From positions 248,001 through 312,000 of the forward strand of contig NZ_JAIQZC010000002.1 of the NCBI RefSeq assembly GCF_020164535.1: a stretch of 64,000 nt of DNA, in the 5' to 3' direction. Below the pieces are notes generated by a model. That model did no database searches. It was not told where the DNA came from and saw only the letters and a list, made by a program, of their open reading frames with translations. Position 1 is the stretch's first letter. The number at the start of each line of letters is the position of its first letter. A program made the translations under genes and the position numbers. This DNA is from Psychroflexus montanilacus (GTDB taxonomy: Bacteria; Bacteroidota; Bacteroidia; Flavobacteriales; Flavobacteriaceae). Below are positions 10,173 through 20,006 of the stretch, piece by piece.

Positions 10173-12116
10173 TTATTCGGCATCCGAAGCCAGGAACTCA
10201 GCTAAATCCAAAGACTTCATCCCTAAATCTTTTTGATATTCTAAAAGATAAATGGCGTCATTTTCATAACCTAGAGAAAATTCCTTATTAACGTAATTGA
10301 ATTTATTTTCAGCATACTCTGTGTAGCCTTCAATCTCTGTAGATGCTTTTAATGTTTTTGCATAAGCAAGTCTCAGCAGCAAATCCATCATCACATCATA
10401 ACCTCTCATAACGTAACGACTAGGATATACTCCATGCTTATTTACAAAAGAATTGTATTCATCTTCATCAGATTCCAAAAGTTGAGTTTTTGAAATTGAA
10501 GGAAAGGTAAAGTCAAGGTCACTTAAGTAATAATTCGAAATCTCATCGTCGTAAAAAGCATTTCTTTTGGAAGTAAAGAGCTTGATGTCATAGCCGTCTC
10601 TCAATAGGGATTTCAAATAAGAAACAGTAGATTCTGCAATTCCTAGGGTTTGCGACTCCAATATGAACCAGTTTTTTTTAGACTTATCCAGGTGCGGCTC
10701 AATATCTGATTTCTGAAGATAATCTGCTTCTGTTTGATTTACAATTTTAAGGTCTGGAAACGTATAGGTATATTTCCTCTGGATAGGTTTGGAGATGCTA
10801 TCAGTTAAAATAACCAAATTTTCTTCTTTATGAGTCTTCTGCAGATACGTAATGAGAACTTCCTGCATTTCTTCATCTTTGGGCAGGGTATTAAACAAAT
10901 TGTCGTATTCAAAATTTGGATTCACTAAGGGGGAAATAACAGGAACACTGTCTTGAGATAAATAATTGGTTACAAGTTTCAAGTTAGGATCCAAGAGCGG
11001 GCCCACAACTGCCTGGTAATTTTTAAAATCTTCACTGAGTAAACTTCTCACATGAGATGGATTATTTCTGGTATCGTAGACGTCTAGATTTACTTTAATT
11101 CCTCTAGTTTCAGCTGAATCGATTGCCATTTGAATCCCCTCATAAAAATCCAAAGATATTCTCAACAAGTTACTATTCTTTATTAATGACTTAGAACTGA
11201 TGCTATCAATTTTGGCTTTATCCAGATTCAATGGCAACATGACAGCAATGGATTTGGCGTCCAGGTATTGTAACTTATCTTCCAGCGTAAATTTTTGATA
11301 TTTTGAAGAGCTTACCTTTTCAATTTGTGGAATTTTCAAAACCAGGCCTTCGCTAAATCCTTCAAACTTAAGTGATGGATTGGACTCTATCAATTCTTCT
11401 TCTGTCACATCATAACTTTCCGAAATTGATTGAATTGAATTTTTGGAATCCACTTCTAAGAAAGAATAGTTTTGATTTCTTTGTCGCTTAGGCTTTGAAG
11501 ATTCCGCAGCTTCCATCGGGCGTTTGATGGTCAAAAATTGTCCAGGTTGAATCTCTTTCTCATCGATACCAGGGTTCATATTTTCCAGCTGGGAAACAGT
11601 TAATCCATATTTTTTGGAAATCCCGTATTTAGTCTCTTTGGGTAGTACTAAGTGTTTAAGAGTACTGAATTCAGAGTTTTTCACACTCTGGTTGATATCC
11701 AAATCCTTGTCTTTAAGCTCATAGGTCGGAATTCTTAAAACATCATTGTAATCCAATTCTCTATCGTTCAAGAAAGGGTTATAGGTTCTGATGTCTTTAA
11801 TTCTTACATTATAAGTTTTTGATATACTATAAAGTGTTTCCTTTGGACTTACTTCATAGGCAATTAAGCGAACACTAGGATTTAGTTTAAAATTTGGTTG
11901 AGCCGGTACCACCAAAAGCGAATTGGAAATATCTTTTTGACTCTGAATACTTGGGTTCAATTTTCTAAGCGTAAATACATCTACCTGAAATTTGGAAGCA
12001 ATATCCTCAAGACTTTCATTAGAGCCTACTTCATAGGTTTTTAAGTCCTGAGCGCTAAGGCTTAAGATAGAAAGCAAAAAAACTAAACTTGGTAAAAACT
12101 TTTTAATTATTCCCAT
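10173..12116 (-). CDS. Exported LysM-repeat protein with a periplasmic-binding-protein-like C-terminal domain
   Basis: A 647-residue protein with a signal peptide ending near SLSAQ (residue 23). Four LysM-like repeats of about 45 residues follow, around 27-72, 85-130, 152-197 and 217-262, so it probably binds peptidoglycan. From about residue 285 ([13 protein letters not shown]) to the end, the fold resembles type I periplasmic binding proteins such as those of branched-chain amino acid transporters. The same fold occurs in LpoA-like activators of peptidoglycan synthases, so a cell-wall role is plausible but inferred. The start codon lies inside the end of guaA (10-bp overlap), so the two are translated from one transcript. 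Confidence 0.8.
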   Translation of the reverse strand: MGIIKKFLPSLVFLLSILSLSAQDLKTYEVGSNESLEDIASKFQVDVFTLRKLNPSIQSQKDISNSLLVVPAQPNFKLNPSVRLIAYEVSPKETLYSISKTYNVRIKDIRTYNPFLNDRELDYNDVLRIPTYELKDKDLDINQSVKNSEFSTLKHLVLPKETKYGISKKYGLTVSQLENMNPGIDEKEIQPGQFLTIKRPMEAAESSKPKRQRNQNYSFLEVDSKNSIQSISESYDVTEEELIESNPSLKFEGFSEGLVLKIPQIEKVSSSKYQKFTLEDKLQYLDAKSIAVMLPLNLDKAKIDSISSKSLIKNSNLLRISLDFYEGIQMAIDSAETRGIKVNLDVYDTRNNPSHVRSLLSEDFKNYQAVVGPLLDPNLKLVTNYLSQDSVPVISPLVNPNFEYDNLFNTLPKDEEMQEVLITYLQKTHKEENLVILTDSISKPIQRKYTYTFPDLKIVNQTEADYLQKSDIEPHLDKSKKNWFILESQTLGIAESTVSYLKSLLRDGYDIKLFTSKRNAFYDDEISNYYLSDLDFTFPSISKTQLLESDEDEYNSFVNKHGVYPSRYVMRGYDVMMDLLLRLAYAKTLKASTEIEGYTEYAENKFNYVNKEFSLGYENDAIYLLEYQKDLGMKSLDLAEFLASDAE

Positions 12117-13636
12117 TCTATTGTTGCTGGTGGTTTTGAACTGATGTCATAGACTACTCTATTAACGCCTTTTACTCGATTTATTATTTGATTGGACACC
12201 TTTTGTAAAAAGTTGTAAGGTAAGTCTACCCAGTCGGCTGTCATTCCATCTGTGGACTCTACAGCTCTTAAAGCTACAACTTTTTCGTAAGTTCGTTCAT
12301 CTCCCATGACGCCAACAGAATCAACAGGGAGTAGAATCGCGCCCGCCTGCCAAACTTTGTCGTACAAATGCCATTCTCTAAGACCATCGATAAATATAGC
12401 ATCAACTTCCTGTAAGATACGCACTTTTTCTTTAGTAATATCGCCAAGAATTCGAATTGCTAAACCTGGCCCCGGGAAGGGATGCCTTCCAAGAAGTTTT
12501 GCATCTATACCCATCTCTGCTCCTACGCGTCTTACTTCATCTTTAAAAAGCATTCTTAAAGGCTCAACTACTTTTAGTTTCATAAAATCCGGAAGTCCAC
12601 CAACGTTGTGGTGAGATTTTATGGTTGCGGATGGTCCATTCACAGAAATAGACTCTATCACATCTGGATAAATAGTTCCTTGAGCCAGGTAGGTAGCGTC
12701 ATCTACGAGTGAAGCTTCATCATCAAAAACTTCTATAAAGGAATTACCAATGGCTTTACGTTTTTTCTCAGGATCGGTGATGCCTTCCAGCGCCGCCATA
12801 AATCGATCTGTAGCATCAACTCCTTTCACGTTGAGCCCCATATCTTTATATTGATCTAAAACAGATTCAAATTCATTTTTTCTCAACAAACCGTTATTCA
12901 CAAAAATGCAATGCAGGTTTTTTCCAATGGCCTTATGAAGGAGCGTTGCTGCAACTGTAGAATCTACTCCACCACTCAAACCGAGAATTACTTTATCTGT
13001 ACCAACTTTTTCTTTCAATTCTGCTACAGTCATGTCTACAAAAGCTGATGGTGTCCAGGACTGAGGAACTTTAGCAATTTTGACAAGGAAATTCTCAAGC
13101 AGTTGAGCACCATCTGTAGAATGATAAACTTCCGGATGAAACTGAATTCCGAACGTGTCTTCGCCCTCAATTCTATAAGCTGCATTGAGGACATCGCTTG
13201 TACTGGCGATTCTTACAAAATTTTCTGGAATGGACTTTATACTGTCACTATGTGACATCCAGACTTGAGATTGTTCAAGAATATTATCAAATAGAAGTTC
13301 GCCGTCTTTAATAAAGGACAAGTTAGCTCTTCCAAATTCACGCGTATCTGACCCTGCAACTTCACCCCCAAAATTGTGAGCCATGTATTGTGCACCAAAA
13401 CAAACACCAAGTAAAGGCAGATGTCCTTTGATTTGGCTTAAATCGGGTTGTGGTGCTTCAGGATTTCTACAGGAAAATGGACTCCCTGATAAAATAACAG
13501 CTTTAAAAACAGATAAATCTTCTGGTAATTTATTAAATGGATGTATTTCGCAGTAGATATTTAGTTCACGAACTCGTCTAGCGATAAGCTGTGTGTACTG
13601 CGATCCAAAATCGAGAATAAGGACATTTTTTTGCAT
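12107..13636 (-). CDS. guaA: GMP synthase (glutamine-hydrolysing)
   Basis: A 509-residue GMP synthase, converting XMP to GMP. The class I glutaminase domain has its nucleophile Cys79 in GVCFGAQY and the His-Glu pair in FHPEV. It is followed by a PP-loop ATPase domain ([13 protein letters not shown]) and the C-terminal dimerisation domain ending [13 protein letters not shown] at 13642 is in frame, but the ATG at 13636 gives the usual start [11 protein letters not shown]. The -7 promoter element ends only three bases before this ATG, so the transcript may have almost no leader. The LysM gene downstream overlaps by 10 bp. guaB, the preceding pathway step, is at 56-57 kb. Confidence 0.97.
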   Translation of the reverse strand: MQKNVLILDFGSQYTQLIARRVRELNIYCEIHPFNKLPEDLSVFKAVILSGSPFSCRNPEAPQPDLSQIKGHLPLLGVCFGAQYMAHNFGGEVAGSDTREFGRANLSFIKDGELLFDNILEQSQVWMSHSDSIKSIPENFVRIASTSDVLNAAYRIEGEDTFGIQFHPEVYHSTDGAQLLENFLVKIAKVPQSWTPSAFVDMTVAELKEKVGTDKVILGLSGGVDSTVAATLLHKAIGKNLHCIFVNNGLLRKNEFESVLDQYKDMGLNVKGVDATDRFMAALEGITDPEKKRKAIGNSFIEVFDDEASLVDDATYLAQGTIYPDVIESISVNGPSATIKSHHNVGGLPDFMKLKVVEPLRMLFKDEVRRVGAEMGIDAKLLGRHPFPGPGLAIRILGDITKEKVRILQEVDAIFIDGLREWHLYDKVWQAGAILLPVDSVGVMGDERTYEKVVALRAVESTDGMTADWVDLPYNFLQKVSNQIINRVKGVNRVVYDISSKPPATIEWE

Positions 13637-13639
13637 AGG

Positions 13640-13655
13640 CAAAAGTATAAATTTG
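13640..13655. promoter_or_regulatory. Back-to-back divergent -7 elements for guaA and the FMN-oxidase-like gene
   Basis: The minus strand reads TACTTTTG at 13647-13640 for guaA, and the plus strand reads TAAATTTG at 13648-13655 for the gene at 13706. Both match TAnnTTTG exactly and touch without a gap. The guaA element ends 3 nt before its ATG, which implies a nearly leaderless mRNA. Clear -33 boxes at 19-nt spacing are not visible for either. Confidence 0.65.
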
Positions 13656-13705
13656 CAATAAAACTGGCTTCTGTTTAGCTTCTCTTTTTTTACTTTTAAA
13701 TAAAA

Positions 13706-14245
13706 ATGCTCAATCAGATTTTAGAAGATTTAAAAAACGAAGTCAAGTTTGGTTACTTAAAAAAGAAACACCCCTTTCGCTATCCTAGCTTGGCTAGTAT
13801 TGAAGATAATGTTCCAGTCCAGAGAACCGTAGTTTTAAGGGATTCAACACAGGATTTTGAATTGATTATGTACACCGATGAACGCAGTGATAAAATCCAT
13901 CAGTTTGAAATAAACCCAAATGCCAGTCTTTTGTTCTACAATCATAAAAAACTACTTCAAATCAAAGTTGAAGGAAAGATGAAACTGATACGCTCTGGCA
14001 AAGACTATGAAGACTACTGGAGTCGGGTTCAGGGTAAATCACAAAAAGATTTTATTACCACAAACCCTCCCGGGACACCTATTGACAATCCAGACCACGT
14101 GGAATATAAAGATGATGAGCATCATTTCTGCCTACTCAAGCTTGTGCCTGAACGTATGGAGTATTTACAATTGAAGCGTCCAAATCACATACGAGCTGTA
14201 TTTGATAAAACAAATAACTGGGAAGGTCAATTTTTAAATCCATAA
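13706..14245 (+). CDS. Pyridoxamine 5'-phosphate oxidase-like FMN-binding protein
   Basis: A 179-residue protein with the split-barrel fold of pyridoxamine phosphate oxidases. It contains [11 protein letters not shown], a strand pattern typical of the FMN phosphate-binding part, and the C-terminal [18 protein letters not shown]. It is shorter than true PdxH and resembles the general stress/FMN-binding branch, so oxidation of pyridoxamine phosphate is not certain. It is divergent from guaA, with the promoters directly abutting, and is followed by a good terminator. Confidence 0.75.
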   Translation: MLNQILEDLKNEVKFGYLKKKHPFRYPSLASIEDNVPVQRTVVLRDSTQDFELIMYTDERSDKIHQFEINPNASLLFYNHKKLLQIKVEGKMKLIRSGKDYEDYWSRVQGKSQKDFITTNPPGTPIDNPDHVEYKDDEHHFCLLKLVPERMEYLQLKRPNHIRAVFDKTNNWEGQFLNP

Positions 14246-14272
14246 AAAAAAGCGGCCAATAGGCCGCTTTTT
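14246..14272. terminator. Intrinsic terminator, usable on both strands
   Basis: AAAAAGCGGCC, an AATA loop, then GGCCGCTTTTT, between the convergent FMN-oxidase-like and CHRD lipoprotein genes. Confidence 0.9.
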
Positions 14273-14295
14273 AAATTTCTAATGTGGAATTTTTA

Positions 14296-15498
14296 TTATA
14301 AATTAGAACCTATGTCACCTTGAGCAACAATAGTAGCTAAATCATCACCTGGACCTAAGTGAACATTTACATACCCATTTACTTCAAGTACATCTGCATA
14401 TCCAAACTCTGTGTCATCATCAAGAGCTGAAACATTAGATTGACTCATTCCTGTGTCTCCATTTACAGGAGCAAATGTGTAGATAATATCTCCGCCCTCA
14501 GAAGCTGAATTTGCATGAATATGTGCTGGGTGCTCTTCTCCCGGAATTGTGTTGGCTATATTTAGTGTTGCCAGTGCTTCACCATTTACACGTTCTTCAA
14601 AAGTAACATCACCATTAATACCTGGCACATCAACTTCATTTAAAGTATATGTAATAGATTCTCCAGTTAATTCATTTTGACCGATATCCCCTTGTGCAAC
14701 AATAGTTCCCAAGTCATCAGCGCTTAGATGCACATTGACATAACCATCAACCTCTAGAACATCTGCGTAGCCAAACTCTGTATCATCATCAAGAGCAGCA
14801 ACATTAGACTGACTCATACCAGTATCACCATTTACAGGCGTGAATGTGTAAATAATATCACCTCCTTCTGCAGCTGTATTCATATGAATGTGAGCTGGGT
14901 GCATTCCTCCAGCAGGCGTGTTCTCTAAACTAATTGTGGCTAGCGCCTCTCCATTTTCTCTTTCTTGAAAAAGAATAGAACCGCTTATACCAGGAGCATC
15001 TCTTTCTTCTAAATCAAAACTTTTCTCATCACCTGTAAAGGCATTTTCACCGATGTCACCTTGTGCCACCACTGTATCATCATTAGCACTTAAATGTACG
15101 TTGATGTAAGCGTCAAGACCTTCGATGTCTTCAAAACTAATAGGTGTCCCATCATCTAAAGCAGAAAAGGTAGTAATACTGAGTCCAGTTTCTCCATCTA
15201 CTGGCTCCAGCGAAACAATAATGTCACCGTCTTCCAGAGCATTGTTCATATGGATATGAGTGGGATGCATGTTACCTGCAGAAGTCCCTTCAAGCTCAAC
15301 TATAAGTTGAATAGAACCATTTTCCTGCTCATTGAAAACGGCATCTCCACTTACACCAGAATCATTTAACTCTCCCAGGTCATATCTGATGTTATCCAAT
15401 ATTGGATCTGTAACTGGGTTTAAACTGTCATCATTATCACAGGCGACTATAAATAGCCCCATAAATAACAGTAAACTAAAATTCTTTAATCTTTTCAT
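14296..15498 (-). CDS. Lipoprotein with three tandem CHRD domains
   Basis: A 400-residue exported lipoprotein: signal and lipobox FIVAC with Cys20. Three CHRD (chordin-type) domains lie at about 38-152, 160-276 and 280-398. Each holds HP(T/A)HIH (78-83, 200-205, 323-328), then a GDI strand and a (Y/I)NVHL segment. Domains 2 and 3 are nearly identical in the stretch from EGGDIIYTF to GYVNVHL, at protein and DNA level, which points to recent duplication or gene conversion. CHRD function in bacteria is unclear; the conserved histidines suggest metal binding, which is inference. It ends at the terminator shared with the opposite gene. Confidence 0.85.
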   Translation of the reverse strand: MKRLKNFSLLLFMGLFIVACDNDDSLNPVTDPILDNIRYDLGELNDSGVSGDAVFNEQENGSIQLIVELEGTSAGNMHPTHIHMNNALEDGDIIVSLEPVDGETGLSITTFSALDDGTPISFEDIEGLDAYINVHLSANDDTVVAQGDIGENAFTGDEKSFDLEERDAPGISGSILFQERENGEALATISLENTPAGGMHPAHIHMNTAAEGGDIIYTFTPVNGDTGMSQSNVAALDDDTEFGYADVLEVDGYVNVHLSADDLGTIVAQGDIGQNELTGESITYTLNEVDVPGINGDVTFEERVNGEALATLNIANTIPGEEHPAHIHANSASEGGDIIYTFAPVNGDTGMSQSNVSALDDDTEFGYADVLEVNGYVNVHLGPGDDLATIVAQGDIGSNL

Positions 15499-15609
15499 AA
15501 TTACGTGTTTTTATTATTTAATGGTAGTTACGAAAGTTAAGAAGTTTCGGTTCATTTTATATGCAAACAATGTCTGAAATTAACATTAGTTAACTTTGAT
15601 TGGAGTAGA

Positions 15610-16242
15610 TTAAGGTATATTTAAGTATTTATGAGTTTGTAAAGAAATTCTCCATTTTGGATTCTTCATGACATACTCAACAATTTGCGGAATCATTTTC
15701 TCCCTTACACTCCACTCGGGTTGTAAAAACAATTCGCAGTTATCACCTACCTGCTCTGCCTGTTCTTCTGCAAATTTAAAATCGCTTTTGTTATAAATGA
15801 TAACCTTGAGTTCATCGACTCTTTTATAGATAGCAGGCTTTGGTAATTTTATTTTTTTAGGTGATAAGCAAATCCAATCCCACACCCCCGTCATATCATA
15901 AGCTCCAGAGGTCTCAATATGAATTTGCAGACCATTCGCTTTAAGTCCTTCTGTAAGTAAAGACATGTCCCAGGTTAAGGGTTCACCTCCAGTAATCACA
16001 ATAGTATTGCTATATTTTTTTGCATTTTCTATAATGGAGCCTATCTGAGTAGGCGGATGCCGTTCTGGATCCCAGCTCTCTTTCACATCACACCAGTGGC
16101 AACCTACATCACAACCCCCTATTCTTATAAAATAAGCTGCAGTTCCCGTATGGTACCCTTCTCCTTGTATGGTGTAAAATTCTTCCATCAGCGGAAGCAT
16201 CACTCCTTTATGAACAAGCTTCTCTATATTTTCATTTTGCAT
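15610..16242 (-). CDS. queE: 7-carboxy-7-deazaguanine synthase QueE (radical SAM)
   Basis: A 210-residue radical SAM enzyme that makes 7-carboxy-7-deazaguanine in queuosine biosynthesis. The family start EEFYTIQGEGYHTG is followed by the cluster motif CxxxCxxC (Cys44, Cys48, Cys51 in GGCDVGCHWCDV), the SAM-contacting TGGEPL segment, and the C-terminal QTHKYLNIP. No other queuosine gene is adjacent. The -7 element lies four bases before the ATG, so the mRNA is probably leaderless. Confidence 0.95.
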   Translation of the reverse strand: MQNENIEKLVHKGVMLPLMEEFYTIQGEGYHTGTAAYFIRIGGCDVGCHWCDVKESWDPERHPPTQIGSIIENAKKYSNTIVITGGEPLTWDMSLLTEGLKANGLQIHIETSGAYDMTGVWDWICLSPKKIKLPKPAIYKRVDELKVIIYNKSDFKFAEEQAEQVGDNCELFLQPEWSVREKMIPQIVEYVMKNPKWRISLQTHKYLNIP

Positions 16243-16246
16243 TTTG

Positions 16247-16254
16247 CAAAGATA
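16247..16254 (-). promoter_or_regulatory. queE -7 element next to the start codon
   Basis: Minus-strand TATCTTTG matches TAnnTTTG and is separated from the queE ATG (16242) by only CAAA. If it is used, transcription starts at or next to the A of the ATG. Confidence 0.55.
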
Positions 16255-16331
16255 CTGAAAGCATTTTTCGAATTAAAACTTAAATCTCAACTTATAAACA
16301 ATAAAGCATCCATATAATGAATGACTTTATT

Positions 16332-16339
16332 TATTTTTG
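16332..16339 (+). promoter_or_regulatory. -7 element of the six-gene operon at 16.4-20.4 kb
   Basis: TATTTTTG matches TAnnTTTG and leaves 13 nt before the ATG at 16353. No clear upstream TTG box is seen at the expected distance. Confidence 0.45.
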
Positions 16340-16352
16340 AAAAAAAATTCAC

Positions 16353-16913
16353 ATGAAGATCATTTCCTTACTCTCTATAATGTTATTACTTGTTTTGACC
16401 AGTTGTGATACATCAACATCTGACACCTTAATTGCTAAAAACCAGTTAGGCCTTCTGGACCCAAGCACAAGAATAGATGAATTGAATTCTATCTTAGAAA
16501 ACGATTCCATAGCAGAATTTGATTTGGAGTCCAGAAATAGAACTCAGGAAATCGAAGTTTTTGATTCTAACAGCAAAGTATCTTTGGTCATCGAGCCCAA
16601 TTATAAAAGTGATTCTCTAGTAACTATAAGTGAAATTCAAATTCTTGATCCAAAATACAAAACCAAAAAAGGTCTTGGGATAGATGGAACTTTCAAAACT
16701 GTTTATGAAAATTATAAAATCAGTAATATTCAAAATAGCATCAACAGCATCATCATCAATATTGAAGAACTTGGCGCCTATATTGTGATTGACAAAAAGC
16801 ATTTACCAAGCGAATTAAGATTTGATTCAGAATTGAAGATTGAGGCGAACCAGATTCCAGATGATGCCCCATTCAGATATTTTTGGTTGAGATTCGAGGA
16901 TTCCAATCAATAG
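16353..16913 (+). CDS. Lipoprotein of unknown function
   Basis: A 186-residue putative lipoprotein: signal MKIISLLSIMLLLVLTSC with lipobox LTSC and Cys18. I do not recognise a named family. The mature part is about 165 residues with alternating short strands and acidic loops. It includes KGLGIDGTFKTVYENY, followed by a segment like those in small flavobacterial exported proteins that end in a beta-rich fold. It is the first gene of a closely spaced plus-strand cluster (28 bp to the next gene), so it may share a transcript with the hydrolase and rluF. Confidence 0.6.
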   Translation: MKIISLLSIMLLLVLTSCDTSTSDTLIAKNQLGLLDPSTRIDELNSILENDSIAEFDLESRNRTQEIEVFDSNSKVSLVIEPNYKSDSLVTISEIQILDPKYKTKKGLGIDGTFKTVYENYKISNIQNSINSIIINIEELGAYIVIDKKHLPSELRFDSELKIEANQIPDDAPFRYFWLRFEDSNQ

Positions 16914-16941
16914 ACCAATTTAAATTATACCTTCCTTTCTT

Positions 16942-17796
16942 ATGAAATCTTCAAAAAAACTGGTTGAGAAATACTTACCCAAAATTATTGGGTTAAGATT
17001 AAGCTCTTTATTTTTGATCAAACCAGAAAAAGCTGTTTTCAAGGCCTATAAGTTATTTTCTTCTCCTAGAAAAGGAAAAGTGAAGCCTGAACAGGAAGAT
17101 TTCTTAAATAAGGCCAAGACAACCTCTATTAAGCAGGATTCCAAAGAAGTACAGATTTATCACTGGAAAGGGGAAGGAAAGACAGTTATTTTAATTCATG
17201 GCTGGGATAGTAATACTCATCGCTGGAAAGACCTTGTTGAGGATTTACAAAAAGAAGACTATAATATTGTAGCCTTTGATGGCCCTGCTCACGGCAATTC
17301 TGAAGGTACGCTTCTAAATGTACCTTTGTATTCTAAATGTCTCGACCGCATGCTTAAACTTTATCAGCCACAATTTATCATTGGCCATAGTGTCGGCGCC
17401 ATGACGGTCATTTACAATCAGTACATCAAGCAGAGTCCTTTTGTAGAGAAAATTGTTTTGCTTGGAGCCCCCTCAGAAATGAGCCGTATTATGAATGACT
17501 ATAAGCGTATATTAAGACTTAGTGATAAATTTATGACTGCTCTGGATTCGTTTTTCAAAAAGAAATTTGATTATCATTTTACTGAATTTTCTATTGCCAG
17601 CTTTGCTAAAAATGTAGAAAAAGAAGCTTTAATAATTCACGATAAATATGATAGAGTAGCACCTATTGAAGCGGCTAGAGCCATTCACCAGAATCTAAAA
17701 CATTCAACTCTCAAGGTGACTGAAGGAGCAGGTCATTCTTTGAATAAGGAAGACATTCGAAAAGATATTTTAGAATTTTTAAAATCAAAAACATGA
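16942..17796 (+). CDS. Alpha/beta hydrolase
   Basis: A 284-residue alpha/beta-hydrolase fold protein. The oxyanion-type segment ILIHGWDSN is near residue 85. The nucleophile elbow GHSVG has Ser150. The acid lies in HDKYDRVAP and the catalytic histidine in GAGHSL. There is no signal peptide, so it should act in the cytosol. The substrate is unknown; esterase, lipase-like and epoxide-type members share this layout. Its stop overlaps the rluF start by 4 bp (ATGA), showing translational coupling. Confidence 0.85.
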   Translation: MKSSKKLVEKYLPKIIGLRLSSLFLIKPEKAVFKAYKLFSSPRKGKVKPEQEDFLNKAKTTSIKQDSKEVQIYHWKGEGKTVILIHGWDSNTHRWKDLVEDLQKEDYNIVAFDGPAHGNSEGTLLNVPLYSKCLDRMLKLYQPQFIIGHSVGAMTVIYNQYIKQSPFVEKIVLLGAPSEMSRIMNDYKRILRLSDKFMTALDSFFKKKFDYHFTEFSIASFAKNVEKEALIIHDKYDRVAPIEAARAIHQNLKHSTLKVTEGAGHSLNKEDIRKDILEFLKSKT

Positions 17797-18509
17797 GTGA
17801 AGGTGCCGTACGTATCAATAAATACTTAAGCCAAGCTGGATTTTGTTCCAGAAGGGAAGCTGACAAACTTCTTGACCAGGGCCGAGTTACTATCAATGGG
17901 TACTATATTGAAATAGGAACCAAAGTCAATCCAGGCGACCAAGTCTTTGTAGATGGTAATTTAGTCGTAAATGAAACTGAAGAAAAAGTGTACCTGGCTG
18001 TAAACAAACCTAAAGGCGTTGTTTGCACGACCAACTCTAAAGTTGAAAAAAATAATATTGTAGATTTTGTCGATTATCCAACACGAATATTTCCTATTGG
18101 CAGACTAGACAAAATGAGTGAAGGTCTTATCCTGATGACCAATGATGGAGAGATTGTCAACCAGATTTTGAGGGCAAGACATTACCATGACAAAGAATAC
18201 CTGGTCACTGTAGACAAAACTATTACAGATGAATTCATCTCCAAAATGAGGAATGGAGTCCCTATTTTGGATACTATCACTAGAAAATGTGAAGTGGAAA
18301 AGCTTGGAGATAGAAGCTTCAAAATTATTTTGACTCAAGGTCTCAATCGTCAAATAAGAAGAATGAGCGAAGCTCTGGATTATAGAGTAAGAACATTGAA
18401 ACGAACTAGAATAAAAAACATTACTTTAGACGTTGATAAAGGAAAGTATCGACATCTAACAGAAGAGGAAGTAGAAAATCTTTATCAAAATAATACAACT
18501 AAACACTAA
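17793..18509 (+). CDS. rluF: 23S rRNA pseudouridine synthase, RluF type
   Basis: A 238-residue pseudouridine synthase. An N-terminal S4 RNA-binding domain (RINKYLSQAGFCSRREAD) precedes the RsuA/RluB/E/F catalytic domain. The catalytic aspartate is in PIGRLDKMSEGLILMTNDGE. The KMSEGL form, the DKEYLVTVDKTITDEF segment and QGLNRQIRRM are closer to RluF than to RluB or RsuA. RluF modifies U2604 of 23S rRNA in E. coli; the exact target here is inferred. It is coupled to the hydrolase upstream and followed after 5 bp by a VOC protein. Confidence 0.85.
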   Translation: MSEGAVRINKYLSQAGFCSRREADKLLDQGRVTINGYYIEIGTKVNPGDQVFVDGNLVVNETEEKVYLAVNKPKGVVCTTNSKVEKNNIVDFVDYPTRIFPIGRLDKMSEGLILMTNDGEIVNQILRARHYHDKEYLVTVDKTITDEFISKMRNGVPILDTITRKCEVEKLGDRSFKIILTQGLNRQIRRMSEALDYRVRTLKRTRIKNITLDVDKGKYRHLTEEEVENLYQNNTTKH

Positions 18510-18514
18510 AAACT

Positions 18515-18940
18515 ATGACCAAACTTAGTCCTTTTCATCTTGCCATCCCTGTTAACGAGCTGAAAAATGCACGAGAGTTTTATTCTAACACTCTAAACTT
18601 TAAAGAAGGAAGGAGTGACTCTCACTGGGTAGATTATGATTTTTTTGGTCATCAGTTTGTAATTCATGAAGATAAAAGCCATGCCCCTAATCCTGAAGCA
18701 CACAGCATTGTGGATGGACATGAGGTTCCCGTACCACATTTTGGAGTGGTTTTGGAATGGGATATGTTTCATGAATTTGCAGATTCATTAAAAGAAAAAG
18801 GAGTTCAATTTATTATCGAACCTTATATAAGATTTGAGGGCAAGCCCGGAGAACAGGCAACAATGTTTTTTAAAGATCCTAGCGGAAATGCATTAGAATT
18901 TAAAAGCTTCAAAGACATGAACCAAATTTTTGCTAAATAA
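18515..18940 (+). CDS. VOC (glyoxalase/bleomycin-resistance fold) family protein
   Basis: A 141-residue vicinal-oxygen-chelate protein. It has the start SPFHLAIPVNELKNAREFYSN, a central paired beta-alpha-beta-beta-beta layout, and the end FFKDPSGNALEFKSF typical of the family. His in the first strand and Glu in LEFK are the usual metal ligands. The substrate cannot be told. It lies between rluF and the permease gene, with 5 bp and 1 bp gaps, so it is part of the same transcript. Confidence 0.88.
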   Translation: MTKLSPFHLAIPVNELKNAREFYSNTLNFKEGRSDSHWVDYDFFGHQFVIHEDKSHAPNPEAHSIVDGHEVPVPHFGVVLEWDMFHEFADSLKEKGVQFIIEPYIRFEGKPGEQATMFFKDPSGNALEFKSFKDMNQIFAK

Positions 18941-18941
18941 C

Positions 18942-20006
18942 ATGAACGCATTATCACCAAGACTTGTAAGGCAAATTTTTATCTTATTGATCATAGTATC
19001 TTTAGGTACGCTCATTTTTAAGGAAATTGTGCCTTATATGTCTGGAGTATTAGGTGCAATTACTTTTTATGTCTTACTGAAAGGGTTGATGAAAAAAATG
19101 CTAAGTAAGGGCTGGAACTCGACCCTGAGTGTAAGTATTCTGATGCTGTCTTCATTTATTTTGATACTCGTTCCTGTTCTTGGGATTATTTTAATGTTGT
19201 CTTCCAAGGTAAGTAAGGCAATTCAAAATTCTGAAAGAGTTCTGGTCGCCGTAAAAGCTCAGCTCGTTCAAATTGAAGAAATCACAGGTTTCAAACTGGG
19301 TGATAAAATTGACAGTTCTGCGATTACCGATTGGTTATCTAGTAACTTACAGGGACTTGCCGGAGGCACTTTTGAAATTTTTGTTGCCGTGAGTATCATG
19401 TACTTCTTACTTTATTACATGCTCTTAAATGAGAGAAAACTGACCTTGTCTATGGAAACATACATCCCTATAGACACCGATAATTTAAAAATAATAGCTT
19501 CAGAATCTGCAAAAAAAGTTAAGGCAAACGCTATTGGTATTCCTATGGTCGCTCTTTTTCAAGGTATAATCTCTTTGATAGGATATTGGATTTTTGGCGT
19601 ACCTGAGGCCATGTTTTGGTTTGTGATCACAACTATAGGCTCCATGATCCCTTTCATTGGAACTGCTTTAGGTTTTATTCCTGTTACTTTATTGATGTAC
19701 TATCAGGGAGATACGGCCTCAGCCGTGGGTGTCTTATTATATGGGTTAATCATTGTTGGCTCGTCAGACAATATAATCAGGCTTTTGTTGCTGAAGAAAA
19801 TGGCAAATGAACATCCACTTATTACGCTTATCGGTGTAATAATTGGGGTTCCTCTATTTGGATTTATAGGCCTCATTTTTGGCCCTCTTTTATTATCCCT
19901 ATTTTTGCTTGTCGTTATGATTTACAAAAAAGAGTATGGTGAATTCAAATCTGATAAAGCTGAAATACAATTAAATGAAAAGCTCAAACAAGAAGCAGAA
20001 CAATAA
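18942..20006 (+). CDS. AI-2E family permease (YdiK/PerM-like)
   Basis: A 354-residue inner-membrane protein with about seven to eight predicted transmembrane helices. The soluble helical region between about residues 85 and 135 and the conserved GSMIPFIGTALGFIP segment are typical of the AI-2E transporter superfamily. A TTG start 12 nt upstream is open, but ATG at 18942, one base after the VOC stop, is preferred. Family members include Na+/H+ antiporters and proposed autoinducer exporters, so the cargo is unknown. The 3' end overlaps the YkvA-like gene by 32 bp. Confidence 0.85.
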   Translation: MNALSPRLVRQIFILLIIVSLGTLIFKEIVPYMSGVLGAITFYVLLKGLMKKMLSKGWNSTLSVSILMLSSFILILVPVLGIILMLSSKVSKAIQNSERVLVAVKAQLVQIEEITGFKLGDKIDSSAITDWLSSNLQGLAGGTFEIFVAVSIMYFLLYYMLLNERKLTLSMETYIPIDTDNLKIIASESAKKVKANAIGIPMVALFQGIISLIGYWIFGVPEAMFWFVITTIGSMIPFIGTALGFIPVTLLMYYQGDTASAVGVLLYGLIIVGSSDNIIRLLLLKKMANEHPLITLIGVIIGVPLFGFIGLIFGPLLLSLFLLVVMIYKKEYGEFKSDKAEIQLNEKLKQEAEQ

